Of a stretch of DNA of 64,000 nt, positions 1 to 7,590 are shown piece by piece; the stretch's first letter is position 1, and each line of letters begins with the position of its first letter. A program made the position numbers and the translations under genes. The stretch is from DATARH01 sp036268425 (GTDB lineage Bacteria > Pseudomonadota > Alphaproteobacteria > ATCC43930 > CGMCC-115725): positions 1-64,000 of the forward strand of contig DATAUE010000130.1 in assembly GCA_036268425.1 (NCBI GenBank), written 5' to 3'. The notes beneath the pieces were generated by a model. The model was not told the DNA's origin, ran no database searches, and saw nothing but the letters and a program-made list of their open reading frames with translations.

Positions 1-166
1 CGCCCTTCTCGTATCCAAGATGCTCGCTCAGTTCCGCGCCCAGCGCCCGTTCCAGCAGACGCTTCTTGAGTTCCTTGAGTACACCCTCTTCGCCAAGCAA
101 ATCCTCCGGCGAGCTATACCCTTGCAACAGCTCCTCGATAACCTCGTCCCTGATCGCTTGTGACAT
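1..166 (-). CDS. IS256-family (mutator type) transposase, N-terminal fragment
   Basis: The first 55 codons of a DDE transposase of the IS256/mutator family. The start MSQAIRDEVIEELLQG followed by a Leu/Glu-rich stretch and a region ending in SEHLGYEKG is the characteristic N-terminus of this family. The ATG at 166-164 is preceded on the minus strand by a purine-rich ggggatcac stretch. The catalytic DDE residues lie outside the window. The gene is cut by the window edge, so nothing can be said about whether it is intact. Confidence 0.8.
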   Translation of the reverse strand, partial: MSQAIRDEVIEELLQGYSSPEDLLGEEGVLKELKKRLLERALGAELSEHLGYEKG

Positions 167-235
167 GGCTCGTGATCCCCTCTACAACATAGAGCGTCTC
201 ACAGCTCTCCTTTACACAAAATACATGACACCCTC
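1..235 (-). mobile_element. IS256-family insertion sequence, one end only
   Basis: The window opens inside an insertion sequence whose transposase N-terminus reads leftward off the edge. Its outer end appears to lie at about 235, where the minus strand begins ggagggtgtcatgtattttg and where trbF coding sequence starts abruptly. Seen: the transposase start at 166 and the sudden change to trbF. Known: IS256 elements carry terminal inverted repeats and make 8-9 bp target duplications. The other end is outside the window, so neither feature can be tested and the exact boundary is uncertain by a few bases. Confidence 0.7.
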
Positions 236-562
236 CGACAGAACTGGCTCGAGGCCTACAACTACGTGACCGATAAGGGTGCGGTCGCGCTGAACGACTA
301 CGCGCGGACGAACGATCCCTTCTCGAAGATCGGCAAAGCCCAGGTCGCGGTCGACGTGTCGAGCGTCATTCGCGCCTCCGACGACAGCTTCCGCGTCGAA
401 TGGGTCGAGCGTCATTACGTCGACGACGCGTTGGCGAACACCGAACGCTGGAGCGCCATCCTGACCATCGTCGTGCAGACGCCGACCGACGCTGATCGCC
501 TGAAGAGGAACCCGCTCGGTGTCTACGTCCATGCCCTCAACTGGTCCAAGGAGCTCGGCTGA
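236..562 (+). pseudogene. trbF: trbF, 5' end removed by the IS element
   Basis: C-terminal part (about 108 residues) of TrbF, the VirB8-like inner-membrane component of P-type conjugative transfer systems, which bridges the periplasm between the ATPases and the outer core. Reading from 236 gives RQNWLEAYNYVTDKGAV, a typical TrbF segment, and the frame stays open to the stop at 560-562. The N-terminal cytoplasmic tail and membrane helix are missing because the IS element ends at about 235. A GTG at 266 could restart translation, but the product would have no membrane anchor. The stop overlaps the trbG ATG (TGATG), so the original operon junction survives. Confidence 0.8.
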
Positions 563-1548
563 TGCGCACCCTGCCGCTCGCAACCCTTCTGCTCGCCTCG
601 GCCTCGCTCGGTGCCTGCTCGACCTGGAAGCCGCCTGCGATCACCTACAATGACACGCCGCGGCAGGCGGTGCTGCAACCCGATCCGCCGAAGCCCGTGC
701 AGGTCGTGGAATTGCCGAAGCTTCTGCCGCTGCCGGGCCAGCTCAAACCTATTCCCGGCGCCAAAACCGCCTCTCGCGACGCGGCCGATCCCCATGCGCG
801 CGTCGATCAGGCAAACGGTGCGGCGCGTGTGGAGCCGACCCGCTCCGGCTACATCAACGCCATCCAGGTCTATCCCTACTCAGATGGCGCCCTTTATCAG
901 GTCTATGCAGCGCCCGGTGAGATCACCGACATCGCGCTGGAACCTGGAGAGCAACTCGTCCGTTCGGGACCCGTCGCCGCCGGCGACACCGTCCGCTGGA
1001 TCATCGGCGACACGCAGAGCGGGACCGGTGCGGCGAAGCGCGTCCATATCCTGCTCAAGCCGACCCGGCCGGACCTCGTCACCAATCTCATCATCGACAC
1101 CGACCGAAGGACCTATCACCTCGAGCTGCGCTCGGATGACAAGACCTACATGGCGGCAGTCTCGTGGCTCTATGCCGAGGACCAGCTCATCGCGTTGCGC
1201 CAGCAAAACGCTGCCGCCGATGCGGCGACGCCCATCGCGACGGGCATCGACATCAACGCGCTCAACTTCCGTTACCGTATCGAGGGCGATAATCCGGCCT
1301 GGCGGCCGCTGCGGGCCTTCGATGATGGGCGGCAGGTGTTCATCGAGTTCCCGGCTGGCATCGCCCAAGGCGAGATGCCTCCGCTCTGGGTGATCGGCGC
1401 CCAGGGTGACGGTCAGCTCGTCAACTATCGCGTCCAGGGCAACCATATGATCGTCGACCGGCTGTTCGCCGCGGCCGAACTGCGCCTTGGCGGCGATCCC
1501 CAGCAGAAAGTTCGCATCGTCCGCACCGACGGGAGGCCGCAATCGTGA
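562..1548 (+). CDS. trbG: P-type conjugative transfer protein TrbG (VirB9-like)
   Basis: 328-residue TrbG, the VirB9-type outer-core lipoprotein of the mating-pair formation apparatus, which forms the periplasmic/outer-membrane channel with TrbI. The N-terminus is a signal peptide ending in a lipobox-like LGACS (Cys about residue 19). It is followed by a Pro-rich linker and the VirB9 beta-sandwich, with segments such as AVSWLYAEDQLIALR and NFRYRIEGDNPAWRP. Length is normal for the family. The start overlaps the trbF stop, and the end overlaps the trbI start by 4 bp (GTGA), so the genes are translationally coupled. With trbF broken, the system is probably non-functional. Confidence 0.92.
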   Translation: MRTLPLATLLLASASLGACSTWKPPAITYNDTPRQAVLQPDPPKPVQVVELPKLLPLPGQLKPIPGAKTASRDAADPHARVDQANGAARVEPTRSGYINAIQVYPYSDGALYQVYAAPGEITDIALEPGEQLVRSGPVAAGDTVRWIIGDTQSGTGAAKRVHILLKPTRPDLVTNLIIDTDRRTYHLELRSDDKTYMAAVSWLYAEDQLIALRQQNAAADAATPIATGIDINALNFRYRIEGDNPAWRPLRAFDDGRQVFIEFPAGIAQGEMPPLWVIGAQGDGQLVNYRVQGNHMIVDRLFAAAELRLGGDPQQKVRIVRTDGRPQS

Positions 1549-2723
1549 CCGACGCCCAGCACGAGGCGGCGGGGCCACCCGATGGTGATCGGCCGCCGCA
1601 GGAGATGCGGCTGCGATCCAGCCGGGCACCCGTCACGCGGCTCTCCCGCAAGGTCCTGATCGGTCTCGGCACGGTTGCCGCCATGGGCATCGGCGGCGCG
1701 CTGTTCCTGGCCCTCCGGCCACAGCACCAGACCACCGGTTCGGAACTTTACAACACGAGCAACCGGATGACCCCGGATGGCCTCGCCAATCTGCCGCGCG
1801 ACTATACGGGCCTGCCGAAAACCGTTCCTCAGCTCGGCCCGCCGCTTCCCGGTGATCTGGGCAACCCGATCGCCAATGCCGGCGCCTCGGCGCCCGGCAT
1901 GCCGACACCAGGCCCGGACGCGGAGCAGCAGCGCATCGCTCAGGAGCAGGACGCGGCGCGGACCAGCCATCTCTTCGCGGCGACCAACGTCGGACAGGTC
2001 GTTCCGGCGTCCATCCCAGCGCCGACTGGCGGACAAGCGGTCGTGCCCGCGGCCTCCGGCTCAGCCGATCTGATGTCGCAGGATCACAAACTCGGCTTTC
2101 TGAACGGCAATGTCGATCGGCGCACGGTCAGCCCAGATCGCGTCGAACCGCCCGCCAGTCCCTACCTCCTGCAGGCCGGCGCTGTGATCCCCGCGGCGCT
2201 GATCACCGGACTGCGTTCCGACCTGCCTGGCCAGGTCACCGCACAGGTCACCGAGGATGTCTATGACAGTCCGACCGGACAGGTTCTTCTGATCCCGCAA
2301 GGCGCGCGCCTGATCGGCCAGTACGACGCCCAGATCGCCTTCGGGCAATCGCGGGCTCTGTTGGTCTGGAACCGCCTGATCATGCCGAACGGGCGCTCGA
2401 TCGTGCTGGAGCGCCAGCCCGGTGCCGACGCGGAAGGTTACGCGGGTCTGGAGGACGAGGTCGACAATCACTGGGGCATGCTGTTCAAGGCGGCGATCCT
2501 GTCAACCGTCCTGAGTGTCGGGTCGGAGGTTGGCATGAGCAGCAACAGCAACGGCTCGCTCTCGGAAGCGATCCAGCAAGGGATGTCGCAAAGCATCAAC
2601 CAGACCGGCCAGCAGGTAGTGAGCCGCTCGCTCAGCATTCAGCCGACCATCACCATCCGCCCGGGTTTCCCGGTCCGTGTGATCGTTACGCACGATCTCG
2701 TGCTCGAACCCTACCGCGCTTGA
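1545..2723 (+). CDS. trbI: P-type conjugative transfer protein TrbI (VirB10-like)
   Basis: 392-residue TrbI, the VirB10-type protein that spans the envelope and links the inner-membrane ATPases to the outer-core channel. It has a charged cytoplasmic N-terminus (to about residue 35), one membrane helix (VLIGLGTVAAMGIGGALFLA, about 37-56), a Pro-rich periplasmic linker, and the conserved VirB10 C-domain with ASPYLLQAGAVIPAALITGL and the IPQGARLIGQY motif. GTG start at 1545, overlapping trbG. It ends 10 bp before the DUF2274 gene, which follows trbI in many conjugative elements of this class. Confidence 0.93.
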   Translation: MTDAQHEAAGPPDGDRPPQEMRLRSSRAPVTRLSRKVLIGLGTVAAMGIGGALFLALRPQHQTTGSELYNTSNRMTPDGLANLPRDYTGLPKTVPQLGPPLPGDLGNPIANAGASAPGMPTPGPDAEQQRIAQEQDAARTSHLFAATNVGQVVPASIPAPTGGQAVVPAASGSADLMSQDHKLGFLNGNVDRRTVSPDRVEPPASPYLLQAGAVIPAALITGLRSDLPGQVTAQVTEDVYDSPTGQVLLIPQGARLIGQYDAQIAFGQSRALLVWNRLIMPNGRSIVLERQPGADAEGYAGLEDEVDNHWGMLFKAAILSTVLSVGSEVGMSSNSNGSLSEAIQQGMSQSINQTGQQVVSRSLSIQPTITIRPGFPVRVIVTHDLVLEPYRA

Positions 2724-3843
2724 GGAGGTCCGCTTGGCCAAGCTGAAGCTCGGCGTCATTGCCGACGAAAGGCCGGTGAAGCTGACGGTCGAGCTTCCGG
2801 CTTCCGTCCATCGCGATCTCGTGGCCTACGGTCAGTTGCTCGCGCGGGAGACTGGGCAGGGCGCTGTCGAGCCCGCGAAGCTGATCGCCCCGATGCTCCA
2901 ACGGTTCATGGCGACCGACCGAGCCTTCGCCAAGCTTCGCCGCGGGCCGGTCCTCGCCGGACAGGCTCCTTGAACGCGCCTCGTCCCGCAGGAACGCGAC
3001 GAAGCGCCCGACGGCAGGGTCCTCGAGTTCCGGCAGCCATGCCAGCGACATTTCCACCGAGGCGCCGGGATCGTCGATCCGCTTGAATACCACGCCCGCA
3101 AACCCGGCCTCGGCGTGGCTGGCCGTGGCAAAGGTGATGCCGAAGCCCGCGCTGACCAGGGCGAAGACGCTTTGCTTGCTGGCGGGATGCGCCTGGAACC
3201 GGGCGCTCTCGCCAAGGAACGTGGCATAGAATTCCCGCGCAACCTGGCTCTCGTCCCAGCCCTGGACCAGGACGACCTCCTCCCGAAGCTCGGCCCAGCG
3301 CACCACGGTCCGCCGCCCAAGCGGGTGAGCCGCCGGGAGCACGGCCATCAGCCGGTCGCGAAAAAGCGGCACGCTCGCGACGCGCGGCCACAAGGCCTGG
3401 CTCGCGGTGAGGACGACGTCCAGGTGCCGTTCCTCGACCTCTGCCACGAGGTCCCTATCGCTCAGTTCCGCCACGGTCAGGATGATGTTCGGGTTCCTTG
3501 CCCGCCATCCGGACAACAGGGCGAGGAGCGGTGTGCCGATCGGCGGCAGGCGAACGCCAAGACGGATCTCCCCCACATCGCCGGCGCCGCTTACGCTGCC
3601 GGATCTCTTCAGGGCCTCCAGTTCACCGAGCACGCGCCGCACGTGCTGCATCACGGCCCTTCCACCGGGCGTCAGGCGGACTCCGGAATGCCCACGCTCG
3701 AACAGCGCCAGCCCGAGCTCGTCTTCGAGCCGAGCAACACGACGGCTGATCGTCGAAGTGCTGATGCCCGCGGCCTCGGCCGCCCGGGCGAAGTTGCCGG
3801 CCGTCGCTGATGCCGCCAGATATTCGAGGTCTCGGATCTCCAT
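2686..3843 (-). CDS. LysR-family transcriptional regulator with antisense-overlapping tail
   Basis: LysR-type regulator. The N-terminal winged helix (about residues 1-60) contains FARAAEAAGISTSTISRRVA and ALFERG..GVRLTPGG, followed by the effector-binding domain (about 90-290, e.g. LDVVLTASQALWPRVASVPLF). The frame stays open for about 90 residues beyond the usual LysR end (near RFVAFLRDEA), running antisense through all of the DUF2274 gene and into the last 38 bp of trbI before a TAA at 2688-2686. That tail looks unlike protein and may simply be readthrough caused by the base composition. The start at 3843 gives the canonical MEIRDLEYLAA. The convergent position beside the transfer operon suggests a role in element control, which is inference. 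Confidence 0.85.
   Translation of the reverse strand: MEIRDLEYLAASATAGNFARAAEAAGISTSTISRRVARLEDELGLALFERGHSGVRLTPGGRAVMQHVRRVLGELEALKRSGSVSGAGDVGEIRLGVRLPPIGTPLLALLSGWRARNPNIILTVAELSDRDLVAEVEERHLDVVLTASQALWPRVASVPLFRDRLMAVLPAAHPLGRRTVVRWAELREEVVLVQGWDESQVAREFYATFLGESARFQAHPASKQSVFALVSAGFGITFATASHAEAGFAGVVFKRIDDPGASVEMSLAWLPELEDPAVGRFVAFLRDEARSRSLSGEDRPAAKLGEGSVGRHEPLEHRGDQLRGLDSALPSLPREQLTVGHEIAMDGSRKLDRQLHRPFVGNDAELQLGQADLLKRGRVRARDRA
2734..2973 (+). CDS. DUF2274 domain protein of Trb-type ICEs
   Basis: 79-residue protein of the DUF2274 family, which typically sits directly after trbI in Trb-type elements; its function is not known. The sequence (KLKLGVIADERPVKLTVELP, then a helical segment and ...EPAKLIAPMLQRFMATDR) resembles a small ribbon-helix-helix-like protein. 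That resemblance is inference. The start is TTG at 2734 with a strong GAGGAGGT ribosome-binding site 5 bp upstream. The whole gene is overlapped on the opposite strand by the extended 3' part of the LysR gene. Confidence 0.82.
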   Translation: MAKLKLGVIADERPVKLTVELPASVHRDLVAYGQLLARETGQGAVEPAKLIAPMLQRFMATDRAFAKLRRGPVLAGQAP

Positions 3844-4022
3844 AGGGCCACCTCGGCGTTTGCCTGAGCCGGAGTGGGCAGAGTCTGGCGCGGGGATTCG
3901 TCAGGAGGATGTCATGCGGCGCGGCTTTTTTTGAAGCAGTGTGTCAAGTCCCGGGAAATGACACACAAGGCTACAATCCGGTTGTCACGGACCTGCGGCA
4001 GACATGCGATGGTTATGGTGCC

Positions 4023-4754
4023 ATGGACGGGTCACGGCACATCTTGGTCGTCGATGACGACAAGGAATTGCGCGGCCTTCTCTCGCGCTTTCTGACCAGC
4101 AACGGGTTTCGCGTCACCGTTGCGCAGGACGCTGCTGCGATGACGCAGGCGATGAGCGCGGCGCGCATCGATCTCATCATCCTCGACATCATGATGCCGG
4201 GCGAGGACGGCCTCAGCGTCTGCCGCCGGCTACGCGCCAACGGGACCATCCCCATCATCATGCTCACGGCGAAGGGATCGGTGTTCGATCGGGTGGCCGG
4301 CCTCGAAATCGGCGCGGACGACTATCTTGCGAAGCCATTCAGCATCCACGAGCTGCTTGCCCGTGTTCGGGCCGTCCTGCGGCGCGCGGCGATGCCCGTG
4401 CCCGGATCGCCGGCGGGCGCACGGCGGGTCTTCGAGTTCGCCGGCTGGCGGCTGGACGTGTCGCGTCGGGAGCTTCGTTCGCCGGCCAACGCCCTGGTCG
4501 ATCTCCGTGCAGCGGAGTTCGACGTGCTCCTGGCGCTGGTCGAACATCCGCAACGGGTGCTGTCGCGCGATCAGTTGCTCGATCTGGCGCGTGGTCGGCC
4601 TGGCGATGCCTTCGACCGCACGATCGACCTCTACATCAGCCGGCTGCGCCGGCGTCTCGAGGTCGAGCCCAAGGAGCCGGCGCTGATCAAGACACTGCGC
4701 AGCGAGGGATACATTTTCACCGCCGATGTCACCGTCAACGGAGCGCCCTGGTGA
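4023..4754 (+). CDS. OmpR-family response regulator (ICE-borne)
   Basis: 243-residue two-component response regulator with an N-terminal receiver domain (about residues 1-118) and a C-terminal winged-helix DNA-binding domain (about 140-240). The receiver has the acidic pair in LVVDDDKEL, the phospho-acceptor Asp in LIILDIMMPGEDGL, the Thr in IMLTAKG and the Lys in LAKPFS. The output domain shows TIDLYISRLRRRLE and IKTLRSEGYIF. The frame is open from 3909, but MDGSRHILVVDDD at 4023 is the natural start. Its stop overlaps the kinase start (GTGATG), so the two are translationally coupled. Confidence 0.9.
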   Translation: MDGSRHILVVDDDKELRGLLSRFLTSNGFRVTVAQDAAAMTQAMSAARIDLIILDIMMPGEDGLSVCRRLRANGTIPIIMLTAKGSVFDRVAGLEIGADDYLAKPFSIHELLARVRAVLRRAAMPVPGSPAGARRVFEFAGWRLDVSRRELRSPANALVDLRAAEFDVLLALVEHPQRVLSRDQLLDLARGRPGDAFDRTIDLYISRLRRRLEVEPKEPALIKTLRSEGYIFTADVTVNGAPW

Positions 4755-6184
4755 TGCGGCGCCCGGATAGCGTCACGACGACCATCGGGCTCGCCGTCGT
4801 CTTCGCAATGCTGCTGGCAATCACCCTGGAGCGCGTGGTTGGAACCGCGCTGCCGTATTTCGGGATCGAACGGCGACAGGAGCGTCCCAAGGTCGAGGAA
4901 CGCTTCCTGCTGCAGCTTCCCGGTCGGGTGGCCGCGCTGCTCGATATCCTCGACGGCACGCCTGTCGCGGATAGACCTGCGGTCGTCGCCAACGCGCAGC
5001 TTCCTCAGGTCCGCCTTCGTCTGCTCGATGCACCCGCGCCGAATCTGGGCGACCGCGGCGAGGCCGATGCTGAGGCGATGCGCCATCGCATCGAGGCGGC
5101 TTTGAGCGCGCCGCGACCGGTGATCGTCGCCGACCGCTATCGTCTGGCTAACGAGAAGGCCGGACCGGCTGGCGGCCGCATCGAGAACGGTGTGTGGATC
5201 GAAGCCTCCCTCTCGAACGGGCAATGGCTTCTGGTCGTCTTCAACCTCGACCCGTCGCCTCCAAGTGATCCGGTGGCAGCTCAGTTCTCTCTCGTCAGTA
5301 TCGGGGCCTGGTTGATCACTGCCCTTACCTTGGCAGCACTCTTGTCGGTCGTAGCGGACAGGCGGGTCGTAAAGCCACTATCTGAACTTTCCGGCGCGCT
5401 CGACCGTCTCGGCCCCGGCGCCGACGATCCGTCGGTTCCGCCGCACGGGCCACGGGAAATCGAAGGGATCATCAGGGCTTTCAATCGGATGCGAAAACGG
5501 CTCCGCCGCTTCAACGAGGATCGCACACGCATGATGGCGGCCATGTCGCACGATCTTCGGACACCGCTGACGCGGCTGCGCATGCGCATCGAGATGGCCG
5601 AGGGCCTCGAGGATCAGCAGAAGATGCTCGACGAAGTCGACATGATGACTGGGATGGTCGAATCGATCCTCTCATTCACGCGCGACGACGCGAAGCAGGA
5701 GGCTCGATCGCTCGTCGATCTGAGCGCCCTGGTCGAAGGCATCTGCGAGGATGCCGCAGACGCCGGCGACAAGGCGACCTTCTCGGGACCACGCGGCGTT
5801 ACGATCTCTTGCCGGCCGACTGCCATGCGGCGGGCGATCTCCAATCTCGTCGACAATGCCGTCAAGTACGGTGGCATGGCTTCGGTGACGCTTGCTCTAG
5901 AGGCCGGTCATGTTGTGATCCTCGTCGATGACGAAGGACCTGGCATCCCGCGAAGCGAGCGAGAGAAGGTGTTCGAACCCTTTTACAGGATCGACAGCGC
6001 GCGCGATCCCAGCACGGGTGGGGTCGGTCTCGGTCTATCCGTCACCCGGTCGATCATCTGGGAGCACGGCGGGAATATCACTCTCGGTGCTCACAAGGGC
6101 GGCGGCCTAACAGTGCGGGTCGAACTCTCAGCGGCGAACGTGCCTCGGCAGCAGGAGCACGATCCTGGCGACGCGCCCAGCTAG
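4754..6184 (+). CDS. EnvZ-like sensor histidine kinase (ICE-borne)
   Basis: 476-residue membrane histidine kinase, partner of the preceding regulator. Two membrane helices (about residues 14-34 and 177-199) enclose a periplasmic sensor region of roughly 140 residues. Then come a HAMP linker (RRVVKPLSELSGALDRLG), the dimerisation/phospho-acceptor helix with H-box MSHDLRTPLTRLR, and an ATPase domain with an N-box (NLVDNAVKYG), G1 (VDDEGPGIP) and G2 (GGVGLGLSVTR). ATG at 4754 is preferred; GTG at 4751 is one codon upstream in frame. The signal sensed cannot be read from the sequence. Its place inside the element suggests control of transfer or a cargo role. Confidence 0.9.
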   Translation: MRRPDSVTTTIGLAVVFAMLLAITLERVVGTALPYFGIERRQERPKVEERFLLQLPGRVAALLDILDGTPVADRPAVVANAQLPQVRLRLLDAPAPNLGDRGEADAEAMRHRIEAALSAPRPVIVADRYRLANEKAGPAGGRIENGVWIEASLSNGQWLLVVFNLDPSPPSDPVAAQFSLVSIGAWLITALTLAALLSVVADRRVVKPLSELSGALDRLGPGADDPSVPPHGPREIEGIIRAFNRMRKRLRRFNEDRTRMMAAMSHDLRTPLTRLRMRIEMAEGLEDQQKMLDEVDMMTGMVESILSFTRDDAKQEARSLVDLSALVEGICEDAADAGDKATFSGPRGVTISCRPTAMRRAISNLVDNAVKYGGMASVTLALEAGHVVILVDDEGPGIPRSEREKVFEPFYRIDSARDPSTGGVGLGLSVTRSIIWEHGGNITLGAHKGGGLTVRVELSAANVPRQQEHDPGDAPS

Positions 6185-6313
6185 GAACGACGAATACTTC
6201 ATGATCCGATTTTGGTCCGGCACCCCTCTTTAGCCCTACGCCATACCCAAAACGGCTTCCGTTCACCCGCAGCTATTGGCTTCTATCGAGGGACAACTTC
6301 ATGGGAGTTTGTT

Positions 6314-6598
6314 ATGCGCATTAAGGGGCTCGTGTCGCCACGGAAGACGATCCGCAGAAACCAACTCCGCGAGATGGTGCCGTTGGCCGACAGCACGATT
6401 TACGAGATGGAGCAACGTGGCGAATTTCCACGACGTTTCGCGTTATCCCCACGCTGTGTCGTTTGGGACCTCGGCGAGGTCGCGGCTTGGCTCGAGAGCC
6501 GACGGACAAAACCGATCGTTCCGGCCAAAGCCCCCGACGTGCGGCAACGGCGAACAAGGCCTGTCAGAGCGACGGATCAGGCTCGAACAGTGGCATAG
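6314..6598 (+). CDS. AlpA-like helix-turn-helix regulator / excisionase
   Basis: 94-residue protein with a MerR/AlpA-type helix-turn-helix: RRNQLREMVPLADSTIYEMEQRGEFPRRFALSPRCVVWDL..VAAWLES. Members of this family regulate integrase expression or act as recombination directionality factors for P4-type integrases. ATG at 6314 is chosen because the AlpA homology begins just after it (MRIKGLVSPRKTIRRNQL). The open frame further upstream, from 6212, is not conserved-looking. The gene converges on the integrase and overlaps its 3' end by 35 bp, a common arrangement at ICE ends. Confidence 0.82.
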   Translation: MRIKGLVSPRKTIRRNQLREMVPLADSTIYEMEQRGEFPRRFALSPRCVVWDLGEVAAWLESRRTKPIVPAKAPDVRQRRTRPVRATDQARTVA

Positions 6599-7487
6599 AT
6601 GGTGGCATTAGAGCGGGCACGTACTTCTTGCCGGCGATCCAAGCGTCCACGATGTTGGACCATTCCTGCATCATGTGCCGGCGCTGCACTTCATATTCAG
6701 CCTTGTTGTAGACGCCTCGTGACGAGCGGCCATCTTCGTGTGCTAAGCACTTTTCGACCCAGTCGCTGTTGAAGCCCAGCTCATTCAGCAGGGTCGAACC
6801 CGTCCGCCGGAGATCGTGAACGGTAAAGGGCTCAAGCGGCAAACCGTCTTTCTTCGCCTGGTCCACGACTGAGTAAGTCACACGATTGAACGTCGCGCGC
6901 GACATCGGGGCATCAGCGTCGTAGCGAGACGGGAGCAAGTAGCGAGAATTTCCGGCACACGTCTTGAGCGCGACCAGGATGTCCAGCATCTGCTGAGACA
7001 GATAGACGTTGTGAGGCTTGGAGCGCTTCATCCGCTCCTTCGGAATCGTCCAGACGGCGTTCTCGAAGTCCACCTCATCCCACACGGCGTCCTGAAGTTC
7101 GCTCTTGCGAACCATCGACAGCAGAAAAAATCGCATGCCGAGCCGGATGGTCGGCAAGGTCGGTACCTTCTCCAGCACCCTAAACAAGACCCGGATCTCG
7201 GAGGGTGAAAGCGAGCGGTCCTTCGGAACGAATGTTGCGATCGAAGCAGGGCCGACCTCGTCGGCTGGGTTGGTGATCTTTTCGCCATGCAAAATGGCAA
7301 AGCCGTAAATCTGCTTCACGATATCCCGGACGTGGATGGCGGTCGCCGGAGCCCTGCGCTCGACGATTCCGCCGCAATGAGACCTCAAGTCATCAGGGCT
7401 GATCTCGGTCAGTAGCCGATTGCGCCATGCCGGTAGCAACTCGCGCTCGAAGATCGAACGTCGCATCGCTCGCGTACTGTCGGCCAT
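6564..7487 (-). pseudogene. int: P4-type tyrosine integrase lacking its N-terminal domain
   Basis: Site-specific recombinase of the P4/CP4-57 integrase family. The catalytic domain appears complete: Arg in FLLSMVRKSEL, His-x-x-Arg in FTVHDLRRTG, the second His in KCLAHE and the nucleophile Tyr in RGVYNKAEY. A core-binding SAM-like segment is present (IFERELLPAWRNRLLTEISPDDL). Full-length relatives are about 400-450 residues and begin with a DUF4102 arm-binding domain. Here only about 8 in-frame codons lie upstream of 7487 before a stop, and guaA ends some 50 bp beyond. The missing part cannot be in another frame. A deletion at the attachment-site end is the simplest reading. Confidence 0.82.
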
Positions 7488-7539
7488 CTGCGCAGCCTGC
7501 AGCCACTTCTCTCAGTTAGGAGATGGTCCTAGCGTAGCG

Positions 7540-7590
7540 TGGGATACTCTCGGAACCCCCAAAATCATTCCCACTCGATCGTCCCCGGTG
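7540..7590. other. Probable attachment-site region at the guaA 3' end
   Basis: The last codons of guaA (encoding GTIEWE, then TGA at 7565) and the next few tens of bases are where guaA-targeting islands recombine. The element restores the end of guaA on integration, which fits the intact GuaA C-terminus here. The exact core cannot be set because the partner site is outside the window. Confidence 0.45.

Larger units (their letters stand above)
1..7560. mobile_element. Right end of a Trb-type integrative conjugative element at guaA
   Basis: A block of conjugation genes (trbF, trbG, trbI, DUF2274), a LysR regulator, a two-component system, an AlpA-like regulator and a tyrosine integrase ends 70-80 bp from the 3' end of guaA. 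Known: the guaA 3' end is a recognised integration site for genomic islands, and the integrase gene usually lies beside it with its 5' end facing guaA, as here. The rest of the trb operon and the second attachment site must lie left of the window. The truncated trbF and integrase suggest the element can no longer move by itself. Confidence 0.75.
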
